64,000 nt of DNA, taken from contig OW203727.1 of the NCBI GenBank assembly GCA_934045075.1, forward strand, positions 19,914,311 to 19,978,310, read 5' to 3'. The notes beneath the pieces were generated by a model. That model did no database searches, was not told the origin of the DNA, and saw only the letters and a program-made list of their open reading frames with translations. The DNA comes from Yponomeuta sedellus (lineage: Eukaryota > Arthropoda > Insecta > Lepidoptera > Yponomeutidae). Both the position numbers and the translations under genes were made by a program. Within the stretch, counting starts at the first letter, position 1; every line of letters starts with the position of its first letter. Of this stretch, positions 21,074 through 31,287 are shown in pieces.

Positions 21074-21435
21074 GAGAATTTAAAAAAGAATTCTGAAGCG
21101 AAGGTGATCTGACAGGATCGTGGCAAGTGGCAGTCCCTGGTCTCTATAGAATTCAAAAAAGAATTCCGAAGCGAAGGTGATTTGTCAGGAGCATGGCAAG
21201 TGGCAATCCCTGGTCTCTATAGAATTTAAAAAAGAATTCTAAAGCGGAGGTGATTTGTCAGGATCGTGGCAAGTGGCAGTCCCTGGTCTCTTTAGAATTT
21301 AAAAAAGAATTCTGAAGAGCAGGTGATTTGTCAGGATCGTGGCAAGTGGCAGTCTCTGTTCTCTATAGAATTCAAAAAAGAATTCTGAAGCGCAGGTGAT
21401 TTGTCAGGATCGTGACAAGTGGCAGTCCCTGGTCT
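21074..21435 (+). repeat. 73-bp minisatellite from a LINE 3' end
   Basis: Five tandem units of about 73 bp, each with AATTCAAAAAAGAATTC, GGTGATTTGTCAGGATCG and TGGCAAGTGGCAGTCCC. The last unit runs into GCCCACCCCTCTGGGATAGA, the LINE end seen at 3157-3240. The short inverted motif GAATTYAAAAAAGAATTC marks each unit boundary. Confidence 0.85.
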
Positions 21436-21467
21436 TTGCCCACCCCTCTGGGATAGATGCGTGAGGT

Positions 21468-21676
21468 TATGTATGTATGTATGTATGTATGTATGTATGT
21501 ATGTATGTATGTATGTATGTATGTATGTATGTATGTATGTATGTATGTATGTATGTATGTATGTATGTATGTATGTATGTATGTATGTATGTATGTATGT
21601 ATGTATGTATGTATGTATGTATGTATGTATGTATGTATGTATGTATGTATGTATGTATGTATGTATGTATGTATGT
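21468..21676. repeat. (ATGT)n microsatellite, about 52 units
   Basis: Uninterrupted ATGT repeats directly following the LINE 3' end. The long frames through it on both strands are artefacts of the repeat. Confidence 0.95.
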
Positions 21677-21894
21677 TAAAAAAAGAATCAATTTTATTTT
21701 TAAATAAATGTAATATAAAAATTCGAATACTTAAGATACTTTTAGAAGAAAAAAACAATTTTTTAAATCCATTTAATCTTAATATTTTTTTGCAATAGTT
21801 TAGGACTCTTACAGATACAAATAGGTACAAACATCTTTATTAAGAAATACAATTTTGCTCTACTGAATTATGAAGCCCTGAGAAATACAAAATC

Positions 21895-22416
21895 AATAAA
21901 CAAATAAATACTCATGGACATATCGCACCCTCAGAACGAAAGAGGCCTAAGTAAAAAAATAGTTAAAATACTCAAAAAATTCTCAATAAATTGAGTACCT
22001 AACAATCATAGAGATACATAAAAAGGTATGCTCTATCCGATGAATAGTAAAACAAAGGCACTTATTGTAAAAAAAGAGCATAGCGAATCATCCCCCCACG
22101 GCATACCTTATTATGACTCTATGATTGTAACTCAATTTCACTATTTTTTGACTTAGGCCTCTTTCGTTCTGAGGGTGCGATATTACACAGATCTCGTGAT
22201 TATATTTAATATTTAATACTTAATTAAATACTTTTATGAATTTTATAGATAACTAATAATTATATAGATAACATCCAAGACCCGAGACAAACTAGAAAAG
22301 TTCGATTCCTAGTTTGACCCAGCCGGGGATCGAACATAAGGTACTCTATGGATCGAACCCGAGACTTTCGGTTTTACAGTCAGCTTGCCAAACCACTGCA
22401 CCACCGAGGCCGTCAT
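21895..22416 (-). mobile_element. tRNA-headed SINE E, split by a MITE
   Basis: On the minus strand the head reads GACGGCCTCGGTGGTGCAGTG with GGGTTCGAT. The body ends near 21895 at TCCATGAGTATTTATTTG. A second copy, 56243-56497, lacks the MITE and shows the original junction. Confidence 0.75.
21923..22180. mobile_element. TIR element (MITE) nested in SINE E
   Basis: 258 bp with inverted ends TCGCACCCTCAGAACG and its complement; the homology extends about 40 nt inward and further imperfectly. It is flanked by ATA/TAT. Its absence from the copy at 56243 proves insertion. Confidence 0.8.
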
Positions 22417-22429
22417 AATATAATTTGCC

Positions 22430-22496
22430 AGAGCAAGAGCGTATACTCGTATTACAAGGGCTATCACCTTGTAATACGAGTATAAGCTCTTGCTCT
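22430..22496. repeat. 30-bp hairpin with 7-nt loop
   Basis: Arms 22430-22459 and 22467-22496 (AGAGCAAGAGC ... TATTACAAGG and complement) have one mismatch. It abuts the tRNA end of SINE E. Confidence 0.9.
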
Positions 22497-22765
22497 TGAA
22501 CTAGGAAAACCTGTGCGTCAAGAGCAAGTGTCAGACCTACACAACGTGTTACAGTTAACTGTAAATTAGTGCTAAAGAGTGAACTAGGACAAAACAATTA
22601 AAAATATATTATACAGGCACAAATAAACAGATCATCAGATCACAATGATCTCTTTATAAAATATATATGATAAATATTCTTTTCTAATGATAGATAGACA
22701 GATAGATAAAATTAAAACATTGTGTTTGTTAATGTTTGTCAATTTCTAATAACATACTGGGCAAT

Positions 22766-22957
22766 TTTAAATTCTATTTAGAGGCTAAAAATTCCACCCA
22801 TGCCGGGATTCGAACCCGCGACCTCTGGCTATCTGTGCCAGGATAGCCAGAGGTCGCCGGTTCGAATCCCGGCATGGGTTGAATTTTTAGCCTCTAAATA
22901 GGTTTTTAAAATTGTCCTTAGCACGGGTTAGTGCATTAAAAATAAAAATTGTATAAC
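22766..22957 (+). mobile_element. Palindromic SINE A with 10-bp TSD
   Basis: ACTGGGCAAT at 22756-22765 and 22958-22967 flanks it. The antisense 3' half and sense 3' half meet at the anticodon-stem region (CTGGCTATCTGTGCCAG), forming a near-perfect palindrome of about 120 bp before the single sense tail. Confidence 0.88.
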
Positions 22958-23066
22958 ACTGGGCAATATTTATGTGTATTGGCTTGTGTAATGAGGCCCA
23001 ATTTCTAAAAAAATATGTCAAACTCGTAGCGACACTATGCAAGGCGAAACTTGGCTCCACTTATCA

Positions 23067-23444
23067 CTAGCGTGAATGAATCCCTGACGAATGATACTTT
23101 CTGAACTGATTGACTGACGACGATAACTTAGTGACTGTCATGGCGTATCTGCTCCAGCTCGCTGGTCGTGCAGCCCTTCTCCAGCTCTTCTTGACACTGT
23201 AATAGAATGGTTCTCTTGAACTCGGCCGCAGCGATGTCTTTTTCATGCTGTCAGCACACATTTCCACCACCTCGATGATGACTGTTTCATGAAGTCGCGC
23301 CGTAAATCCACAGGCGCTGGTTGATGATGGACACCCGGGGAAACCAACTGATGCCGTCGGTTCCTCAAGAATCTGGCTCGAAGGACCAAAATGTACGGGC
23401 AGAGAGGAGAGACTGTGTGAATCTCGCTCGGCTCTGCTGCACAA
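23067..23444 (-). CDS. Unrecognised 125-codon frame
   Basis: An open frame in a locally GC-richer segment (22980-23480). Composition is Ser- and Arg-rich, with no domain, signal peptide or membrane segment that I recognise. Other minus frames give short peptides such as AAEFKRTILLQCQEELEK that look protein-like, so this may be a decayed retroposed gene instead of a real CDS. Function unknown. Confidence 0.2.
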   Translation of the reverse strand: MCSRAERDSHSLSSLPVHFGPSSQILEEPTASVGFPGCPSSTSACGFTARLHETVIIEVVEMCADSMKKTSLRPSSREPFYYSVKKSWRRAARPASWSRYAMTVTKLSSSVNQFRKYHSSGIHSR

Positions 23445-23489
23445 TAGAAATGATGATCGCTAATGAAAATATAGTTCAGCTCGTAGACG

Positions 23490-23747
23490 TATATTTCTAA
23501 CTAGCTTTTGCCCGCGACTTCGTCCGCATGGCCTTTTTTGCATCCCCGTTTATTCCCTTAAGGGTTAAATTTATAAAAACAGCGAAACACGCGAGAGTGT
23601 TCAATCAATTTTGTTGAAGAGTATCGTAAGTTTCAAGAAAATTAGACCACATTCTTTATACCCCATACAAATTTTGGCAATCATTTTCGCCCTCTCAGGG
23701 GTTAAATTAAAAAAAATCCGGTCTTATTCCTTGCCTAAATTATATAT
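23490..23747 (+). repeat. Interspersed repeat fragment
   Basis: Contains GCTTTTGCCCGCGACTTCGT, a phrase very common in lepidopteran repeats. A downstream part reappears at 24258-24370 (AAAATTTCAGTTTGCTACGT). The TIR element 23748-24259 sits between. Confidence 0.5.
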
Positions 23748-24259
23748 AGGGTGTCTCATTCAAATCGGTCAGTATGAGAAAGTCCGAAACTATAAGACAT
23801 ACGAAGATCTGTTCTGAGGAACCATGTCATCGATTTTAATAACAAGAAAAACTGCATTCATACATTTTAAAAAACATCTGTACTCTTTTCGGGAATCGAA
23901 ACCGGTTGTTTTGAAAAAAAAACCTACAATATTTCTATTTAGATATCGATTGTGTAGGTCTTAAGCAGTAAATGTCTGTATGAAACATGATGTCTAAAAT
24001 GAATAAAATGCATTGTTTTCACATACTTAATTTATTTTAGTAGGTGCTCGAAATGACTACAAGGAAACACTATTAAGGCATATTCAATACAAACAACCGG
24101 GTTCGATTCCCGAACGGAGTACAGATGTTTTTTAAAATGTATGAATGCAGTTTTTCTTGTTATTAAAATCGATGACATGGTTCCTCAGAACAGATCTTCG
24201 TATGTCTTATAGTTTCAGACTTTCCCATACTGACCGATTCGAATGAGACACCCTGTATA
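23748..24259. mobile_element. Long-TIR element, about 510 bp
   Basis: Terminal inverted repeats of about 155 bp (23750-23905 and 24102-24257; ends GGGTGTCTCATTC) enclose under 200 bp of AT-rich sequence without an ORF. Flanks are TATA-like. Each inner TIR end carries a B-box-like GGTTCGATTCCCG or its diverged complement. It looks like a non-autonomous DNA transposon. Confidence 0.8.
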
Positions 24260-24898
24260 GACCCTCTGTGCAAAATTTCAGTTTGCTACGTCCAACGGCT
24301 TGGGCGGGGCGTTGACGAGTGAGTCAATCAGTCAGAACTTTGAATTTTATTTATATAAACTTTTTTACCACGTTTATTAAAAGTAGTGCTCTACGTTACT
24401 GAGGGGCTGACTAACTCTACAATGTACTCACCGCGTAAGCTGAGTATAGCTTAGGGGTTGTTAGCGATACGGCGCCCTACTAAAAGATGTATGTTGCTAG
24501 ATCGTATATTTATCAAAAGTATACTCATTTTATTACAACAATTATAAATCTTAATTTGTGCATGGTCTTGGTCGAGACAGCATGGTTCAAGTTAGAAAAG
24601 CCCGACTGAATGTCCGCGCTTTCGCATTGATAGATAGATAGATAGATAAGAGCATTGCTCTAGTCTTTATATATAAGACGAAAGTTACTTGCGTTTTTTG
24701 TGAGCGGGAATTGATGGATTGTACGTGAAGACGGATCGGGGGTATCTGGTGCGGCTTATTCATTGGACCAAAATAGATAAAATTACATTATAGTCTTTTA
24801 TTGCTGCGAAAAAAACGCTACGCTTGATTCAATATTAGGTTGGGGTTAATTTGCATTATGCTATAAAAAAATGTAGCCTTTAGACGCCCCATGCAGGG
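24260..24898. other. Repeat remnant, otherwise no feature
   Basis: Lepidopteran-type repeat remnant up to about 24370, a short GATA run at 24630-24648, and nothing else recognised. Confidence 0.4.
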
Positions 24899-25195
24899 CA
24901 AAGGACGACCTCTGTGGCGTAGCGGTGGCGCGTCTGCCTACCATGCAAGAGGTCTTGAGTTTGAATACCGGCTGGGAAAAAAAAGCCCAGGTCTTGGATG
25001 TTTACATGTTTGTGATGTCGTTGTTTCTGGTTCCCACGACACAGGGTATCCTAGTGTAGGGCCAGAAGCAATGTATGTGCTTGTATGTAAACGTTAATGT
25101 TAAAAGCTGAGGTTTTTGAATACCTCTGACTTATTATATATTCCTTCACCGTTAGCTAGTGGTATTGCTACTATCATTTTACAAATAAAATATAT
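24899..25195 (+). mobile_element. SINE B, then a SINE C fragment
   Basis: 24899-25110 is a sense SINE B with head GACCTCTGTGGCGTAGCGG and a degraded B box (GAGTTTGAATACC). 25130-25195 is a minus-strand SINE C body fragment (TCACCGTTAGCTAGTGG). Confidence 0.75.
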
Positions 25196-25614
25196 TGGTG
25201 TTGTTACCAAAAGCTTGCCGATAAACTGCATTAGCAGTTTGCTAAATTATGCAAAGGTGGTTTTTATGTCTTCTTTTAAATAAATAAAAATAAAAAACAT
25301 ACAAAAAACCTGTAAAAATCGGAAAAATCAAGTTTCTTTAACGTAATAAAAATAGGCATTAGATTTCATTATTTCCTTGAAATTCCGAGCGTATTATAAT
25401 ATGGCTTTAGATACATACGAAACATTTCATGAGATACCTCAAATGTTGATAAAAGATTCAGAACTCGCAACTTCCGACGATTCCTTTCACTCCCGATTTG
25501 TATAGAACGTTTTTGTACCACGTTCGAGACTAGAATACATTTTAGACAGCTTTTATAACGAAAAATATTAGTCGTAGAGGAAAATATTCATATAGATTAA
25601 TAATATTAATATAT
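25196..25614. other. No recognised feature
   Basis: AT-rich, non-coding. Confidence 0.5.
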
Positions 25615-25834
25615 TAATACACGTATATATAATATACGTAATACAGAGAATAATGTAAAGAGGTTCGAAATTTCACTGATGCCGTTGAGTCGCCCATTAG
25701 CTCAGTTGGCTAGAGCGCTGGCACAGATAGCCAGAGGTCGCGGCTTCGAATCCCGGCATGGGTGGAATTTTTAGCCTCTAAATAGGTTTTTTAAAATTGT
25801 CCTTAGCACGGGTTAGTGCATTAAAAATAAAATG
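25615..25834 (+). mobile_element. SINE A, simple sense copy
   Basis: Body (CGTAATACAGAGAA), tRNA-like head (CCATTAGCTCAGTTGG, TTCGAATCCCGGC) and tail in the ordinary order without inversion. It gives the canonical 3' layout: CCTCTAAATAGG, a T-tract, CCTTAGCACGGG, then TTAGTGCATTAAAAA. A low-complexity ATATTAATAT flanks both sides. Confidence 0.8.
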
Positions 25835-25904
25835 ATATTAATATAATAATACATAATGTAGCCTGAAGAAGAAGAAGATTAATAATATTATTTTGTCTTT
25901 TTGT

Positions 25905-25970
25905 ATTTTGACGTGAAACTTCTTTCAGTTTGGTTCGACTACCGAACTGAAAGACGTTTTACGTCAAAAT
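25905..25970. repeat. 29-nt hairpin with 8-nt loop
   Basis: Arms 25905-25933 and 25942-25970 (ATTTTGACGT ... TTCAGTT) match at 26 of 29 positions. Confidence 0.85.
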
Positions 25971-26049
25971 ATATCGCACTCATTGAGATCACTTGCTAAA
26001 CCGCATTAGCCCGCACGCAACGAAAACATGTCGCCCCAGCAATAGCTGG

Positions 26050-26672
26050 TACAGTCTGTTAGCTTTTAGAATATACTATCGGATAGAATCGGATATATAA
26101 TTCGTGTAATAGAAATATCGGAACTAATATAACACTGTTGAAACATTTAATTTAATATAATCACTTGCATAGAATAAAATACAGAGCACAATCTTACACA
26201 TAAAAGCATAAAAATATACATCCACAAACGTTTCGTCCAAAGTAATAAAATATAAAAAATATACATAAGCACAAAAATATGTCAGAAAAAATAATAATAT
26301 AATATGCACGCAAAAACACAAACTAAAATTAACTTTTAGCCTCTAAATAGGTTTTTAAATTTGTTCCTTAACACGGGTTAGTGCATTAAAAATAAAAATA
26401 GTAAAATTAACTGTCGAGCAAACCGCCCCGAGACATACCCGAGCCAAAGGTTCCCATAACGCTTGCAGCGTTACCCCGTTGCACAGCGAGGGAGATCCTC
26501 TGCATCAAGTATGCCCCGGAGCGACAGTCAAACACTTAATTTACATAACTTTTCAAAGTAGTGAAGAAAACTTTTATACAGAGCAGGAAGTACTATTACA
26601 CTAGTGTGCTTTCGGAGAAAACCGGAGCCTACTCTATAGCCCGAGGTATATTCTAAAAGCTAACAGACTGTA
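26050..26672. mobile_element. TIR element with TA ends
   Basis: Perfect 27-nt inverted repeats at 26050-26076 and 26646-26672 (TACAGTCTGTTAG and complement). TA plus a CAGT start suggests a Tc1/mariner-like non-autonomous element. There is no transposase inside. A SINE A tail fragment lies inside at 26333-26402. Confidence 0.75.
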
Positions 26673-27690
26673 CTAACACGAGATGTTCTGAGTAATTTAT
26701 TTATATATTGTTAAGCAAGACAACTAAGTAAGTAGCCATTACTCCAATTTTATTAATTTGTGCCGCTAGATGGCGTCAACGCCGCGTAACACATCGCAAA
26801 GATTGAGCTGAAATATAACGCTTTTACACGTTTCACCACAGGTTTCACGTTGAACCATCGGATTTGTAATTTAGCCCCACCCACTTTTTTATCAACTTGC
26901 ATATCTTGTTAGCCTGTCGATGGCAAAACAATTTTCATCATGAAATGAAATGAAAAATGTTTATTGAGCAGAATAAAACACATCAGTCTCAACTACAGAT
27001 GCGGCCCAGAACTTTGCGACGCTGACTGGTATATCACTTGCAATCATTAGGTCCTCCTGAGTGAAAGTACTAGGGCGTGCAGGTACAATGAGACAATGAA
27101 ATATGACATAATATTATTACGAAAAAATATGTGCCACTGCAGAGGTGCCACTAGGCGATTATGATGAAGGTGGGGTTTTATTATATAAAAAGTCTTCGTT
27201 GAATCATTTCTCGTACTTTATATCATAAATAAATTATCACTATAATATAGGTAAAGTTTCCATCGAGTGAAGCCGCGATATCGTGATAATCGACGTGATT
27301 GGTTAGGCAAAGCTCGGTGTCCCCCCTGTAGCGTTATTTATTTTTAGCCAAATACGCAATGTACTAAAATTAATATTTTTCTATTTCCAACTTTACGTTT
27401 TTTCGTTTCATAAAATTATTATTTTAATTTAATTTTCTTCTTTTACTCGTTCTTGGCCACTATTTTGAGCTATCTTTGAATTATCTGTGGCAATCGCTCA
27501 TTCAATACTTTCATTCAGCTATTTTTTTCACTCACTCATCTCGGCTCTTGCGGATCATTGAAATTTGACCACGGAAGGAGTTGGTGTGCGCTCAGCTACG
27601 CCCCCAGTCTCCAACCGCCCTAGCGGCCATTTTTAATCAGTATTTTTATAATACTAATATTTTCTTGTCTGCAACCCTTTGCCCCACGTT
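26673..27690. other. LINE-like end; otherwise featureless
   Basis: 26937-27000 reads ATGAAATGAAATG then AATGTTTATTGAGCAGAA, a minus-strand LINE 3' end also seen around 1270. The remainder has no gene. Confidence 0.45.
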
Positions 27691-27692
27691 GG

Positions 27693-27775
27693 GTGCCCTA
27701 CACCAGTTGGTTGGTCCAGCCTAGATAAGTACCTATCGGCAGCGTGGGCTGAACCAACCAACTGGTGTAGGGCAC
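27693..27775. repeat. 29-nt inverted repeat, 25-nt spacer
   Basis: Arms 27693-27721 and 27747-27775 (GTGCCCTACACCAGTTGG and complement) with one mismatch. Confidence 0.9.
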
Positions 27776-28065
27776 GAACCCATTATCCTCAACCCACTTC
27801 TTATCTATTTGTAAATAATATTTTGTTAATATTGTAAGTATCTTAGATTATTATTTCTACCCCTGTCTTCCCCAAGTGCGACACCCCCACGCCCTTTCCT
27901 TGACATATGTAATTTTTACTCACGAATACAACCTTTGAATGACATCGCTTTATTGAAGATGTCTAAATTCCTGGATTCTTGCTGAAACTTACCGATAACG
28001 TAGCGATTGCATACACCGTACTGTTTCATTATGTAGTGAGCCTCGGCTCTTGCCGGTGCAGAAAC

Positions 28066-28118
28066 TTCTGTAATAACTGAACAAGTAACAGAACCTAACG
28101 TAGTCAGTTATTACAGAA
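28066..28118. repeat. 15-nt inverted repeat
   Basis: TTCTGTAATAACTGA at 28066-28080 is perfectly complementary to 28104-28118. The interval 27776-28160 has nothing else. Confidence 0.8.
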
Positions 28119-28159
28119 CTTCTAGGAAGTAAAACGATTATTTTGTCTTGAGAATTTAA

Positions 28160-28450
28160 TTTAATAGATACTTCTTCTTCATGTCCCTACCGCCTCCTAT
28201 CGGAGGTTGGCAACTAATTCGGCTAGCTTGCTTTTCGAGGTTGCCAATACAAACAAGGAACTGGTACTCTGTTGAAACCACTGCCGCAAGTTGTGTAGCC
28301 ATGATATCTTTGGTCTCCCAGGTCGCCTTCTTCCTGGAATCTTTCCCTGTAGCATAAGTTGAAAGAGACTGGACTTGTTAATACGCATTATAGAGTGACA
28401 TGTGTCAGAAATACTTCTTAATAAATACACTGAAAACATTCTAGTTGTGT
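28160..28450 (-). pseudogene. LINE ORF C-terminal fragment
   Basis: Reading minus: LMLQGKIPGRRRPGRPKISW, then LHNLRQWFQ, then a stop and a CTTCTTC-type end. This K(x)xGRRxxGRPKxSWLxNLRxW motif is characteristic of RTE/BovB-like endonuclease-reverse transcriptase C-termini. The rest of the ORF is missing. Confidence 0.75.
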
Positions 28451-28479
28451 ACATGAAACGAATGATGAAATTCGATAGA

Positions 28480-28672
28480 TGGTCGTCGTTAAGCCAAGTC
28501 AGAGGCTTTAGGGTTGCTTGATAACTTCTGACAGTAAGACCAGCCACTATCTTGCAAGACTCCACCCATCCGGACTTGACTTACATCATGGAGTATGGCC
28601 TATACCTTCCTTAGGGAAGAGACCCGTGCCCCTCGGTGGGGACAAAATGGGTTGATGATTATGATGGTGATA
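28480..28672 (+). mobile_element. 5S-like SINE, variant subfamily
   Basis: 5'-truncated copy ending GACCCGTGCCCCTCGGTGGG, ACAAAATGGGTTGATGAT. It shares the CTCGGTGGGG variant end with 5905-6150 and 52240-52540. Confidence 0.7.
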
Positions 28673-28882
28673 CTTTAGTTACATGAGTGCCAAATATAAG
28701 CTCGCCGTGTATACTTTTTACTTTGTAAATTTTGTGTTTTAAGTACCTTTTATGTGTGCAATAAAATGCATCTCATGCGACTGATCTGTGTACGATACAC
28801 GCGATGAACACAAAATGTTTTGAGCAAATTTTTATTTCACATATCAAACTGAAAACCATGTACTAACCTACTTAGGGTGTAC

Positions 28883-29156
28883 TGTTACGGGGCGGGTCAG
28901 GAGAGTCTTTTTAAAAAAGATATTTTTCTTAAAACACGTTTATTACGAAATTGAAAATAAAGGAAATTGAATAATAGAAATGGAACAGTAGAGGTGACCG
29001 TCTTTCACGAGCCCGGATATTGAATTGCAAAATGGTACGACTGTGTGACTGGTCTTGCGTCATGCCATGGGAAAAAGGCTCCACGTGTCGAATGCACCTA
29101 CTGACGCGTCAGCACTTTCCCACGCATACAGTCTCTAAGGGAAGGTGATTATAACA
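28883..29156 (-). repeat. 3' LTR of the errantivirus
   Basis: 274 bp, TGTTACGGGG to GATTATAACA on the plus strand, 271 of 274 identical to the 5' LTR. Confidence 0.95.
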
Positions 29157-29168
29157 ACCCCCCCCCTT
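29157..29168 (-). other. Polypurine tract of the errantivirus
   Basis: Minus-strand AAGGGGGGGGGT ends exactly at the 3' LTR. Confidence 0.85.
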
Positions 29169-29317
29169 AAGATTGAACATCACGGAAAGGGTGATGTGAA
29201 ATTTCAGGACTCGCTCCAGATTCACAAACTAATATTAGGTATGTCAGTATTAAACTTAGATCTAGAATTAACCTACGTTCTTAACTATCTACCATAATAA
29301 GGATCTCGTTGACAGGA

Positions 29318-30940
29318 TTATTTTATGTTAGATAAGGATCTTGCAAGTACAATATTTCTCTTCTGAGGAGTTGGATGCTGAACATGGACCATATCTTCAG
29401 CTTCAGCGATAGAGGAATGGTTGTTGGCTGTGTCCTTAGTAGGTATAATTGTTGACAAAGGTAAATCTGGTTTAACTTCCGGGTTACGGCGTTTATTGAA
29501 AATTTCAGTGCAACTAGAAAACATATTTTCCCGTAGGATTATTTTCCTACCCTTATACAGTAAATAGAACACAAACATAATACTAACTATATAACTAAGT
29601 GACATATAATGAACTCCGTATTTTTGGAGATGATTGGAATTCTCGATTTCGTTAATCTCGCTCTCAGATTGATCGAGATGGACACTGGCATGTAAGAGTG
29701 AGTCTAAATTGTTAACACTATCTAACTTAACCATAGGAATCTTAAACAGGGTTTTATTAACCTTAATTCTATCGCAACAGTCATCTATGACTATGCTAAA
29801 GTTTGACATAGTATGAGTCTGAGTTATATTAATCGTATACCTGTCAGTGGAGGACAACTGCAAGGTCCTGAAAAATGCTTTACAGTTTTTCGGCAGCGAA
29901 AGGATGCCTGTAGCAGATAACATCTCATCGTACAGGTTATCTCCGCAAGCTATGTGGCTTCTGCCTGGTTCCGATTGGACGAAGATCCATCGGTTATGAG
30001 TTATCTTATGAAATAAGTCGATAGAGCCGCGTAACAGCTTAATATTACAAGAGTCTGGAATCTTAGAAACTACATCCGTTAATAAACTAATTTCGCACAG
30101 AGGGTTCGCGATTGTTGAGTAAACGTTTGTTAACACGCACACATAGCACTTTTCACTAATCACTTTGCAGTTTGACAAGTCTTTGATCAATGAGTAGAAC
30201 ATATGATCGCTCGTTATTGCCACGTAAGGGCTGGAAGGAGCAATAAGAGCGAAAGTCTCGGGTTTGGAACTGTCATAGGGAATTGGTAAAGGAATGACAT
30301 TGAAAAGTTCATAAGTTTGCGGTAGGACTAAGGGAATTTTTACTACAATGACTATTTTATCAGTATGATAGTAGCATACCAGCTGAGATACATCAATTAT
30401 CTCGTTAATATTTTGTAGTGACAGAGACACCGGTAGTTCGTAGTGCTGAGGTAAGTCGTTTCGGTGCCCTTTGAGTTCGCTGTACAGCTGATGTGGACTA
30501 AGTACAGTCGGATGCAAGATGTTTAACTTTGCAAACAGAATGGCATTGTTTACGTCATCAATGTCAAAGGAAACAGAGGTGATAATGGACTCTAAGGAGT
30601 TCAGCAAGGACGAGACCTGCGTTTTTGCTTGTAATTTATCATTAGAATTATTTATTGCTGACATGGCTGAGCGTATAGCTTCCATATTTTGGACGAGACG
30701 TTTTTCGTTCTCGTCTACTTTACTCATAGTGTTGTTGAACGTAGATATAGTAGACTTGATAACGTGAATGTTATCCTTCATTAAGTGCCTCAGATGTTTT
30801 TCATCTGTCTGTACTTTGTTGATAGCGTCAGTGAATTTTATAGCGTCATCAGAGCCTAAAGTACCGAAGAACGTGTTAAGCAATGAGCCTCCGATATCGA
30901 AAAGACCACGTTTAATGCGAGGATTTTGTTTTTTTAACAT
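29318..30940 (-). pseudogene. env: env, F-type fusion glycoprotein (large subunit)
   Basis: 540 open codons. RIKR at residues 8-11 is a furin-type site, followed at once by a glycine-rich hydrophobic fusion-peptide-like start (GLFDIGGSLLNTFFGTLGSD). A helical region, a Cys-containing ectodomain, a membrane segment at about residues 442-462 and a 77-residue cytoplasmic tail follow. This is the layout of errantivirus Env, related to the baculovirus F protein. The large subunit is intact, but the small subunit upstream is broken by a frameshift, so no complete precursor is encoded. Confidence 0.88.
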
Positions 30941-31260
30941 TAGATGGGAAATAGAAGAGAATTTTCGAATATTGACGTCACGTAAATTACGTAATGCGGA
31001 TAAAGAGTTAGAACAATCTGTTTTAATTTGGGATGATATAAAAGGGCTACAGAAGGTATTTACCTTTTCGAGTAAATAATCGATTTTATCAAACGTTGGC
31101 TTTACGTGACTAATATCGATATAAGTACATTCCAGTCGTCGTTTGTGAACTTGACGTTTATAAGCTTATCAAAGAATAGGCCGGAACTTCCTCGAATAGG
31201 TGAGACGAACTCACAGGGATACAGCGAGAGCAATGACCTGGAATAAATAAATAAAAATAG
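30941..31260 (-). pseudogene. env: env small-subunit region, frame-broken
   Basis: The frame upstream of 30940 stays open to about 31160. Protein-like sequence further upstream continues in a different frame, placing a frameshift at roughly 31110-31130. A start codon and signal peptide were not identified. The neighbouring 31261-31287 is spacer to pol. Confidence 0.6.
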
Positions 31261-31287
31261 GTACTTACTATTATAGGAGACTTATTA

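Noticed and set aside
21074..21435. CRISPR-like regular repeats
   Set aside because: The 73-bp units are contiguous without unique spacers and derive from a LINE end in a eukaryotic genome.
21372..21830. Long frames of MYVC/YIHT repeats on both strands
   Set aside because: They arise from the ATGT array.
22430..22496. Possible microRNA precursor
   Set aside because: Stem length is suitable, but it abuts a SINE and matches the wider pattern of snap-back duplications; without small-RNA reads it cannot be supported.
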